A stretch of DNA of 64,000 nt from Chromera velia (taxonomy: Eukaryota > Sar > Chromeraceae), in assembly GCA_018398765.1 (NCBI GenBank), contig JAHBMJ010001350.1:42918-106917 (forward strand), given 5' to 3'. The translations under genes and the position numbers were made by a program. This document shows positions 55,465-64,000 of this stretch, piece after piece. The stretch's first letter is position 1. Every line of letters starts with the position of its first letter. The notes below the pieces were generated by a model. The model was given only the letters and a program-made list of their open reading frames with translations, did not search any database and was not told the origin of the DNA.

Positions 55465-58347
55465 CTCTGTCGGTCTACGTTGCAGCGTCCTGAAGCTACT
55501 TGACGAGATGCGAACAGCTGAGGTCCCTCTGAGTACTCCCGAGATGGTCGTCTCAGTGTGTGAGTGCATCGGAACCTCAGTCACAACGGAAGCTGCCGAC
55601 TTGCTTTTGGAAATAGGCGGAGATCTTCGTGCCCCTTCTGCGGATGCCTCAAAGGTCATTTCAGTACGAAAATGTTCTGAATTAAAATTTCTTCTTTTGA
55701 CCTCATTTGTTGGGTCGGTCACTTCTCTTCGAATGCCCAGAGTGAGGAGGAGAAAGCTGAGCACATTCACAAATAGATATCCGACTTGGACGTCTCATCG
55801 GTCACTCACCTTCCTTCAAGATACGCAGTTCACTTCGCCATCTATCTTTTCATCTTTCTCAAAGCACCCTCCTCCCATTTTTCCTTCCTTCCTTCCTTCC
55901 TTCCTTCGTTCGGTATTTCTTTCCGTTCCGTGTGTGAGTGATTTTCCCAGCAGATTCATGACTTGACTCAAGTCCGTAAGCTTCCGTTGTGACCGTACTT
56001 TGGCCTCTCCTGCAGGAAGAGAGGGATGCCTGGGTCCGCCTCCAGGTGGCCCTCCTCCAGCTTTGCTCCTGGCCTAGGCCTGCCCGCACTACCGGTGCCC
56101 AGAAGGTGTTCGCAAGGCTGAACTCCCAGCTGATCTCCTGGAAGGCCCAAATCCCCTCGAGTGCGATCGACGCGTGGCTGATGTGCCTTGCGAGTGGGTA
56201 TGGTTCCGTGAGCTCTGAGAATGTGTTCCGGGAGTATCGCGGCTTCCTCAAAAGAGGTTTCACACCCACACCACTGACCCTGTCGGCCCTGGCCCGGTCG
56301 TGCGCGCTGGATGCTCTCCCCGATCGGGAGAACGCGGTTCGGGCGTGGGGGGTGAGTAATTTTTTTTTGCACTGTTAGACTGTGTATAGGAGAGGGTGAA
56401 ACGGAGAAAGAGAGAAAAAAGGTCCGACTTGCTGCTGGGGGTCTATCTTATCGTGTCCGGCTGTTCCGATGCAGCTCGCGATACAGTCGGCCAGTCTTCT
56501 CGCATGCCTCTGTGTCTGACTTCACTGTTTTCTTTGTAAGCTTCCAATGCAGTGTCTGTCCCGTGGTGCCTCTCTCACACTGGGTCCACGCGTGTGTGTT
56601 TGTGGTGGGAAGGGAAAAGTGGAGCCTGCCGATAGCATCCGTTTTTCGTCAGGCCATCATGACAATTGCAAAAAAAAACTGAAATCCCAGGCGAATCCAA
56701 CTAAGACCTCTCCCTCAGCCACGAATGCACGGGCACAGTCGTTTACTCACACACGCAAAGAGACGGACACAGACACGTGAGAGGGAGTGACGGAAGGAGA
56801 GACAGGCAGACGCATGCGCGTGCGCAGAGGGAAAGAGACGCCCCTTGCCTTTTCACTCTATTCCTCAATTACAGTCTCTCACACACGAGCTCAACTTTCG
56901 ATCTTTGCTCCCTGGCATCCCTCCTGTCTCCCTCACTACCCACGAGCTGACTGACTCAGGCCTTCCATCATTCGTTGCTTGAACATCCTTCTGCTTCTCC
57001 GTGCAGCTCTTTGACGAGGCCCACGCATGGAACATGACGGTGAGCGTCGGGGTTTCCCTGAGGATCATGCAAGCGTGTGCAAACCGGAGGCCGTGGTCTG
57101 ACTGGCCCGCAGCGCTGAGCGTGTTCGAGTGGTTGACCTCTCAGGACATTCACAAGTCCTCCGTGTACGGCATGGCCATCGAGGCCCTCTCGCGTGCGCG
57201 CAGAGATGCCGCGGGGGTGGAGCTGCCTCTTGCCTGGAAGCTCTTCCAGGAGATGCTCGACAGGGGCCTGCCCGTAAACGAATTGACGTACGAGGCCCTC
57301 CTTGCGTGCGTCACCCGCCTGTCTCCTCGGTTGGAGCCCCGAAGCCCTTTCGAGAGTGCGTTCCGGTTGATCGAGGTGGTGCAGGAAGCGGGGCTGCGGG
57401 TGACAGGAAAGATGCAGATGCTGCTTTTTGAGCTGTGTGGGGACGCGTGTGAGAGTGCCTGCCAGTACAGGGCTGAGCTTGAAGAGCAACTGATCCCGTC
57501 AGAGCGGCAGCGACCTGTGTACCCGTGGTATTCTCTGACATCGACCCAGAGACTGCACCTGTCTCCGAAATTGACAAACGAACTTGTTGGACGAGAGTCC
57601 GACAAAGAAGGGTTGAAAAAGAAATCGATGATCCGAGAGAGACTTGAATGGGTCGAGGGAAGGGCGAGGGAGGCCTTCAATCACGCGCGACGGATGTGGG
57701 AGGAGGTGGGAGACAAGACGATAGAACGGGAGGACAGGCAGATTCGGTTTTTGTACGGCACTCTGATGGCCGTTTTGAAAGTTGCTGGGTGTTCAGGTTT
57801 AGAGGATGAGACTGAAGCTTTGGAGTTTGGTTTTGAGATTGTGGAATCTCTTGAGAAGAAAGCTGACCGAGCCATGGAAGAGTCCAACTCGAAGGTCAGG
57901 CCGGAGTTTCGCATTCGGGGTCTCTGGCCACATGCGAGAGGGTTGACCCTCCTTATCCTGGCAGCCGCAAGGCATCCTGACAAGCGCTGGTGGGACCAGG
58001 CGTCTGCGGTGCTTGTCAAATGGCACCGTCAGGGCTGTCTGGCGTCTGCCATCCGCTGGTCGATGGTCAAGAAGGCCGTTGAGGCGGCGCAGACAGCAGT
58101 GAACCTCGAGGGGCTCGATGGCACCGCCCCGTGGGACGCTGAGAGACGGGGCAGGTTGGCGACCCTGGACGGTTACGTCATGAAATACAGAAACGCGCAG
58201 ATAGCGAATGAGTTTTTCGTTGACCGCGAATTTGGTGGTTTGAAGAGTCCGCTTCCGTCTCCTTGCGTGAGGGCAGGGAACGGAGAGGAGGGCAAGGGAA
58301 CCTCAGAAGAAGAGGCGCACATCAACAGACTTCGAACTCTTTTGTGA
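49248..58347 (+). CDS. Pentatricopeptide-repeat-like (PPR) helical-repeat protein
   Basis: Seven exons: 49248-51017, 52138-52968, 53361-53720, 54159-54319, 55486-55663, 56016-56351, 57007-58347. Phases agree, giving about 1,658 residues. PPR-type helical hairpins are visible, for example FKSARDLLRSLPRVGVSPPS (exon 3), SENVFREYRGFLKRGFTPTP (exon 6) and WKLFQEMLDRGLPVNELTYE (exon 7). The N-terminal 590 residues are helical but without clear repeats. PPR proteins bind single-stranded RNA in mitochondria or plastids. A hydrophobic stretch near residues 22-38 (FPIFLFSFFLFVCVEGF) could belong to a targeting signal, or be an unspliced intron ending in TGTAG. The start is the first ATG of the frame and is uncertain. 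The assembly gap lies in intron 1, so an exon could be missing. Exon 5 could end at 55654 instead. Confidence 0.78.
51120..51590 (+). repeat. (TTTC)n/(TC)n tract with a 265 bp assembly gap (51236-51500)
   Basis: The repeat runs into N bases on both sides. Short reads evidently could not cross it. It sits in intron 1 of the PPR gene. Confidence 0.95.
54984..55018 (+). repeat. (GT)n microsatellite in PPR intron 4
   Basis: About 16 GT units in the intron between exons 54159-54319 and 55486-55663. Confidence 0.85.
55408..55461 (+). repeat. (TC)n(GT)n compound microsatellite near the PPR exon 5 acceptor
   Basis: A CT run followed by a GT run ends about 25 bases upstream of the TTGCAG acceptor at 55485, so it may serve as part of the pyrimidine tract. 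Confidence 0.85.
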
Positions 58348-59797
58348 TGAGGCGGGGGAAAGAAGGAAGGGCTTTTCCTTGACGGGATACTGGGGGCATG
58401 CAGTAGAGAGAACCTCTCGGAATTAGGGAGGGAGGGTCTTCTGATGGGTGCATGGGTCATCAGAGGGGGGGGGCCGTGGGGGTGCACAAAGGGAGCATAT
58501 GGCAAAGAGTGTGCTCTGTCTCTATGTGGCTGGGGGCAGAAGGGAGGAGACTTGGTCTCTTGACAGGGCCCTCGATGCAGAGCTGGATGGATGCAGGAGA
58601 GTGAGCACACAAAGCAAACGCGTGCGAAAAAGACCAAGCCTTCTTGGTCGCTTGACGCAAGAAGAAAGGCAGCCGCAATTGCCTGTTTGTATGATCGAAC
58701 CATCCATCAGGCGATTGCAAGTTGAGGAGCAAACTCTCGAGCGTGCGCCCGCGCAAGAGAACAATTTGTCGTTTGTCCGCACGCAAACATCGCGAACGCA
58801 ACAAGTGCACCGGTGTCACTCGAAGGAAGCCCTGCACCTTCGAACAGAACTCCCCCGCTTCTGCTCTCCCCACTTCCCCAATTTCCTGCTCCCGGTCGAG
58901 CCTGTCTCCTCCAATGACACCCTCCGATGTCGCTCATGGACTGTCACCCGTCCTTCCCTTCCGTTCCCGGCAGTACCTTTGGTTGTGTTCAGCCGCTCTC
59001 TTTCCCTTTTGCTCACCAACTCCTCATGCACTGTGGCAGTCCCCCGCCGCCTTCAGTGCTGATGTTGAAGGAAGCGGGCACGGGAGAAGGAGCTTGAGAG
59101 GAGCTTCTTGGATTGCCTGCCAGGCTGTCTGAAGGACACACGCACTGAGGCAAAGGGGTGCGTACCTCCTTTCTTCTGCAGCCTCCTGCAGGGAACGGAG
59201 CTCTGTTTCAGAGACGGACCGAGAGCTCAGACACTCCGTCGTCTACCGACATACCCCCCCTTCCGAAAGAGTGAGACCCTGATATGTAAATGCAGGAGGT
59301 AAGGTCTCCGTGCACATCAGGCGTTGTGGCTTGCCCAGCCAGATGACTCCCCCGCCCTTCATATTGCTTTCTTCTCCTCTTAGCATGCTCTCCTGAGACA
59401 GCCAGGGTGCTGCCTGGCCCCTTCGCTTGCCATCACGCCCCTGAAAGTCACACGCTAGGTCACACGACCATTATTCGCTTAATCGGGGTGAAGGAATTGA
59501 TAGCCTCGCATATCGGCTTTGTACACTGTCAATCTTTAGTACTAAATTAGGACAGGATGGAGCGTGCTGACTGTGAGCGTCACAGAGTAACACACTAGGT
59601 AACGCAACTTTCATTATTGCTGTAGAAGATTTTTACGGAGGCAGACATAGACAACCTCTACGACAACATGCGGTTTGCGAATTAGAATTTAAAGTGAAGT
59701 CCATGCATGTGCACTTGGTTTTAATTTCATTTTGCATTGTTTTTTTTTTTTTAATGTTAGTTTTTATAAATTAAAATGGTTTTTCTTAAATTGATAA
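58348..59797. other. PPR 3' flank, no gene seen
   Basis: 1.45 kb of unique-looking sequence after the PPR stop (TGA 58345-58347). Overlapping open frames exist, but none has family motifs or splice-consistent extensions. After about 59.6 kb the sequence becomes very AT-rich. Confidence 0.5.
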
Positions 59798-60032
59798 GTC
59801 CTAGGCGCCGCACATAGAAAAAAAAAAGTTGGAGAAGCCTAATTTTATTTTATTTTTTTTTTATTTTTTTATCTCAAGTGCCTCCAAAAGGAAAAAAATC
59901 TATTTCGACTCTCAAACTTACTTTTCTACATAGGATGTGTACATGACTTTCGACCTTAAAAACAAAAAAGAAAAAAAAAAGTTGGGGAGGCCTATTTTTT
60001 TTTTTTTTTTTTTTATGTGCGGCGCCTAGGAC
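59798..60032. mobile_element. MITE-like element, 235 bp, 19 bp perfect terminal inverted repeats
   Basis: The left end GTCCTAGGCGCCGCACATA (59798-59816) is the exact reverse complement of the right end (60014-60032). Inside, an A-run followed by GTTGG(A/G)GA(A/G)GCCT and a T-run occurs twice in the same orientation (about 59818-59850 and 59967-60003). There is no coding capacity. Flanks show no clear target-site duplication beyond one or two bases. Confidence 0.8.
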
Positions 60033-60591
60033 AAGTCTAGGGACAAGTTAAGATAAGTTGAAAAATGGGAGCCTTAATAGAATATATCACTGGCCTAGTC
60101 ACTGGCACGATGGCTAGTATAATGCTCAATTGTGTATGGTAGCCTGGGGGTGGGCACCGTAGCTAATTCTATAAAGTGAAATTATTGTTAATTTCAATAC
60201 ACCTCCTATGGCCCCGCTCCGGCCACTTCACTCATTCAGTTAATTCATTCCTTCTTGCTTCTACCCATAAGGAGTGTCAGTCATGCATTGTCTATCCATA
60301 CAGAGCTCACTTCAGGTAAGAGTGTTCAAGCAACAATGTGTATTGAGTCTGAATTTGTTTGTATGGATGCGCATGGATGGAGCCGGTTGGGAACATCCAT
60401 TCTGTGTCGCGCACGATGTGCCCCACTCCTCTGTCTACCTGCCATAAGTCAAACGCGACGGCGTACCGCATTGGCACACCATTGCATGCATGTTATTTTC
60501 ACTCACCCCTTTCTTTATGAAGTAACAGTGAATGAACGGGTGCCAAACACGGAACAAAGAATAAAAGCAAAATCATAGTACATGCAATGTC
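60033..60591. other. Spacer between MITE and LINE fragment
   Basis: Possible decayed upstream part of the LINE fragment. No motif is recognisable, and the small open frame at 60255-60578 has no family features. Confidence 0.35.
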
Positions 60592-61350
60592 TTGGCTCGT
60601 TTCTTTCTTTCTCTGTTTCTCTTTGACCATCTAGAGGTGTTGGAGGATGAGATCTATATGCTGACGGAGTGTCTAATTTATGATAGAGAGAGAGCAGACA
60701 TGTATAGAGCATTAGGAGTGGACTGGAACGAAGGAAGAGAAAAGAGGGCAAGAGAAGTTTGCAGAGAGAAAAGAGAAGGACAAAGAGGAAGACTGCAGAC
60801 TGAGGCTCTGTTCAAATTCTTGATGAACGAAGAGCATAATGCGGTGGATGAGTTTCTGGGGAGGGCGGCGTTCAAAAGAAGAGTGTTCAAGGAAAGCCCA
60901 GGAAGGTACGTACCTGGAAGCTCATTAGATAAAACAGTGTTGGCACAGAGGCATGGAGTGATCACGAAAAGAAAGGGAGGAATGGAAAGAAGAAAAGAAG
61001 AATACAAAACCAACCTGAAGGCGATGGAAGCAGGTAGACAACTGAGGGAAGGAGAAAGAAAAATCGTTGAGAGAAGAATAGAAAGAGGGCGTGCACAGAG
61101 GTCCGTGCACAAAGCCAAAGTGTCCTTTCATCCTGTGTCATTGGATTGATTTTTGGAACAGTCCCTTCTGAGCAGCCCATTGACCACAGCATGCAAAGCG
61201 CAGACAGATTGTTGTTTATTAGCGGGTTTCCCATGAGCCTCAGCGATGAGGTACACCCCCCTGCCATTTGCGGGGGCGACCTCTATAAGACAAAACGGCG
61301 ACAGTGTTCTAAGGCACCAAAAAATCACTTATCACTTATCACTTAAGCCT
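60592..61350 (+). mobile_element. LINE 3'-end fragment (ORF2 C-terminus and tail)
   Basis: An open frame to 61149 encodes LEDEIYMLTECLIYDRERAD and EALFKFLMNEEHNAVDEFLG, the pattern that follows the zinc motif at the end of many non-LTR ORF2 proteins (a His/Cys helix, then C-x-x-Y-x-x-x-R). It then becomes very basic. About 170 bp downstream, the copy ends in TTATCAC units (about 61326-61346), a probable tandem 3' tail. The upstream RT domain is missing or unrecognisable. Confidence 0.5.
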
Positions 61351-61392
61351 ACCCCTGGCAGTGGACCGTGAAAGAACCCGGAACATAAATCT

Positions 61393-61845
61393 TATCTTAT
61401 GCTAGGGTACATGTGACTCGTCAGCATAAAGATATCAATCAATCAATATTTATTTTGAATAGTATTTTCAGATACACGATATTAAATGTGAAGGGGGTTT
61501 ATCATATATGCCAAATGGATCTTAAATCCGATCTTTAGAGTAACTAGACTTTAATAATATGATGGACGTCTAAATGAAGTTTAATGAAAATAATAGAAAA
61601 TAACATAACACTGTAAATCCTATCTTATGCTAGGGTACATGTAACTCGTCAGCATAAAGATATCAATCAATCAATATTTATTTTGAATAGTATTTTCAGA
61701 TACACGATATTAAATGTGAAGGGGGTTTATCATATATACCAAATGGATCTTAAATCCGATCTTTAGAGTAACTAGACTTTAATAATATGATGGACGTCTA
61801 AATGAAGTTTAATGAAAATAATAGAAAATAACAACACTGTCATTA
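61393..61845. repeat. 228 bp tandem duplication, two copies
   Basis: Copy 1 is 61393-61620 and copy 2 starts at 61621. They are almost identical, with a few substitutions and a 2-base difference near the end. Each contains AATCAATCAATC, as in the LINE tails of this window. AT-rich and non-coding. Confidence 0.85.
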
Positions 61846-62504
61846 TTATAACAGTGAATCAATCAATCAATCAGCTAGTCAATCAATCAAGGAGACTGTT
61901 TCAATTCAACAAAATTCCCAGCAAAACTCACTTTTACTGGAGGCTTCATTTTTCAGTACTGCTCTTACGAGCCAAAACTTCTGCTACTCCTCCTACTACT
62001 ACTACTACTATGAGTACGACAACCCCCAATGCTCTAGCCCACTGCTACTACCACTCCTCCTATACTACGACTCGCACGACTGGTAGCACGACTACTTGAC
62101 TACTGAGTAGTCAAGTGTTGTTTTTTCTTCGGTACGAGGAGCCAGCGCTGCAATTTTCTTTTGCTTGCCCTTTGACTCTTTCTTTTTTTTCATGGAAAGA
62201 AGGCAACGCTGCTTTCGCGGCCAGTTTGTTCTTTAAAAAAGCCGGTCCTACCTCCAAAAATCTTCTGTAGTCTCTCTGTCTCTGTCTCTCTGCGTCTCTG
62301 CCTTTCTCTCTCTCTCTCTCCCTCTCTGTCTACCTGTATCTCTGTCTGTCAGTATTGATCATCGTCGCTTTTCTTATGCATCTGTCTGTTTTTCGACCTA
62401 TGTCTCTTCCTCTCTGCAGACACATCATGAATGAATTAAAAAAATCACATCAAACGATCCCGTCGAGGATCCTCATTTGATCATTTGTCTGCCTGTCTGT
62501 CTAT
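61846..62504. other. Low-complexity spacer before glutathione reductase
   Basis: Contains AATC units at 61858-61890, ACT/CTA trinucleotides near 61985-62060, an 11 bp-arm palindrome at 62094-62116 and a TCTG-rich tract at 62268-62350. The 3' untranslated region of the minus-strand reductase should lie just below 62505. No gene seen. Confidence 0.5.
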
Positions 62505-63648
62505 CTATTTGTTCTCTGGGTGAGGGAGACCCCAGGGGGCCAGCGTGACCACCTCCTCTGCTGCCGTCGGGTGAATGGCGATGCAGTTGTCCAGGTCCGC
62601 CTTCGTGCACCCCATCTTCATCGCCACACCAAAACCCTGCAGAAGCTCGTCAGAGCCCATTCCGATCACATGGAGACCGACGACCTTCTCGTCCTTCCCT
62701 GTCGTCACAACCTGTCGTCATGCATGCATATAGCATATACTCATAAAGAGATACAATGGCTTTGGCATTCAATCAAATCCTAGCTGCACAGGGCGAGAAT
62801 GAGTGAAAGAGAGACAGAGAGAGAGACAGATGAGAAATGAGAGGTTCTGATCACCTCAAGCCCCTGCAGAGTCAACTTGCAAGTGGACACGGACGCAAAC
62901 AGACAGAGACTACGCAGTCGCTTTTCTCCTCTCTTTGTCCCTCTGGACTCATGAGCCAAACGGCCAGAAAGACAGGGAGAGGGAGAGATAGAAAAAGAGA
63001 CGACGGAAACGCTTACATACACCCAGAGATGCAAATCGAAAGATGCACACACATCTACGCGGACGTACTCATAGACCTAAATACAAGCACAGACTCACGC
63101 GCGCGCACACACAGACAGACTCTCTCTCTCTCTCTCCCCCTCTCAACTCAGAGACTGTCCATCTTGAAAAACAAAAAACACACAGCGGGCCCAGCAATAA
63201 AGATAGCATACGACTCACAAGCATATGCATTCGTTCAGTGAAGCAAAAGAAAAAATTCCTGTTTGTATCAATCCTCCCTCCCACCTTGACAACACTTCGA
63301 GGCTTCTCCATGGGGTCAATCCCGTAGGGACCGTACCAGAGGTTCACGAATTTGGAGTTGTACACGTGCACGTTCTCGGACCCGTATTTGGCCTTCGCCT
63401 GCTCTTCCGTCAGGCCGATCGTCCCTGCAGTGCAGTGCAGTGCAATGACGCACGCAGAGAGGTCTTTGATGCGTGCTGTCTTTCCTTCTTTCTGATAGGA
63501 TCGTCACACCAATCCTTTATTCGTTCATTCCTTTATTCGTTCATTCATATACCATGCAGGCACGCTGCCAAAGAAGTGCAGTTTGGAGAAGGATTGCATA
63601 ATCTCTCCGTGTTTCTCTCTCTCTCATGCATATTGAGAGAGAGGGAGG

Positions 63649-63690
<42 letters not shown>

Positions 63691-63993
63691 GGGAGGACAG
63701 AGAGAGCAAACACACAGGAAATCTGCCTACCGACCGATAGGAGGGTGAGAGAAGATGACTGTGGGGATATTGTCATAAGAGATTTTCGAGTCCTTCTTCC
63801 CCGCAAACAGCTTGTCAGAGAGCCGCCTTCCTGCTGCGATGGCTACCGGAGTTAGCTCGGCCTTTCCGATGACGTCTCCCAACGCGTACACGCCCTCAAC
63901 GTTCGTCTGGCTGAATTCATCCACAGGGATGTACCCCTTCTCGGTGGTCTTCACTCCGGCAGCATCCAGCTTGAGGGGCTCAACGAGGGGGGA
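62505..63993 (-). CDS. Glutathione reductase, last three exons (5' part beyond window)
   Basis: NADPH-dependent flavoenzyme that reduces glutathione disulfide. Exons on the minus strand: 63735-63993, 63285-63424 and 62505-62711, with matching phases (0 in; 1; 0). The first has the FAD-binding [20 protein letters not shown] segment and [12 protein letters not shown], start of the dimerisation domain. The second has [14 protein letters not shown] and [16 protein letters not shown]. The last has [20 protein letters not shown] and [14 protein letters not shown], which contains the catalytic His-Pro-Thr and Glu. The C-terminus ends PHPENK with no Cys-Sec or Cys-Cys tail, which favours glutathione reductase over large thioredoxin reductase. 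The acceptor at 63994-63999 shows that the upstream exons lie outside the window. Confidence 0.88.
63600..63700 (+). repeat. GA-rich microsatellite in reductase intron
   Basis: GAGA/GGGA run between the exons 63735-63993 and 63285-63424. It is pyrimidine-rich on the gene's own strand, like the other introns. Confidence 0.8.
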
Positions 63994-64000
63994 CTGCACG

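Noticed and set aside
58448-59062. 204-codon plus-strand frame after the PPR gene
   Set aside because: No recognisable motif, overlapped by equally long frames on the other strand, composition of untranslated sequence.
61858-61891. Spaced AATC repeats considered as a CRISPR-like array
   Set aside because: A plain tetranucleotide microsatellite in a eukaryotic genome, with no spacers of constant length.
62094-62116. Perfect 11 bp-arm palindrome as a possible terminator or regulatory hairpin
   Set aside because: It sits in simple trinucleotide sequence with no adjacent transcript end on a supported gene. Probably a by-product of the ACT/AGT repeats.

Overview
This is a 64 kb window of a nuclear genome from an intron-rich unicellular eukaryote. 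It carries a flagellar dynein heavy chain, an ApaH-like phosphatase (a family found in protists and fungi), a pentatricopeptide (PPR) protein, a glutathione reductase and degenerate retroelements. Introns are GT-AG, most acceptors read TGCAG, and introns are packed with TTTC/TC/GT low-complexity sequence. The best guess is a chromerid or related free-living alveolate alga (Chromera-like). This is inference from gene style, not from a database match.

Layout. (1) 77-26412, + strand: about 3,855 residues of an axonemal outer-arm-type dynein heavy chain in 44 exons. It is open at the 5' edge and complete at the 3' end, covering distal tail, linker, AAA1-AAA6, stalk with microtubule-binding domain, and C-terminal domain. 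(2) 26413-37081: an AT-richer mobile-element island. It holds a LINE 3'-end fragment (29.8-30.3 kb) and a 6.2 kb endonuclease-RT element on the minus strand (30440-36612) flanked by about 770 bp direct repeats and inactivated by in-frame stops. (3) 37082-41701, - strand: a complete 8-exon ApaH-like metallophosphoesterase (348 aa) with an N-terminal hydrophobic segment. (4) 41.7-49.2 kb: possible Cys-pair protein exons (- strand) and a second degenerate RT element (+ strand, about 44.1-48.1 kb) ending in a putative PD-(D/E)XK nuclease. (5) 49248-58347, + strand: a large helical-repeat/PPR-like protein (about 1,658 aa, 7 exons) with a 265 bp assembly gap in intron 1. (6) 58.3-62.5 kb: a repeat-rich spacer with a 235 bp MITE (19 bp perfect terminal inverted repeats), another LINE 3'-end fragment and a 228 bp tandem duplication. 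(7) 62505-63993, - strand: the last three exons of glutathione reductase, continuing beyond the window.

The genes do not form a pathway: dynein acts in cilia, the PPR protein probably in organelle RNA metabolism, the phosphatase on nucleotides or RNA caps, and glutathione reductase in redox balance. What unites them is an unusual splice signal. Every one of the 58 introns I modelled has G at donor position +5, and more than half have C at +3 (GTCAGT, GTCGGT, GTCTGT), where most eukaryotes use A or G.
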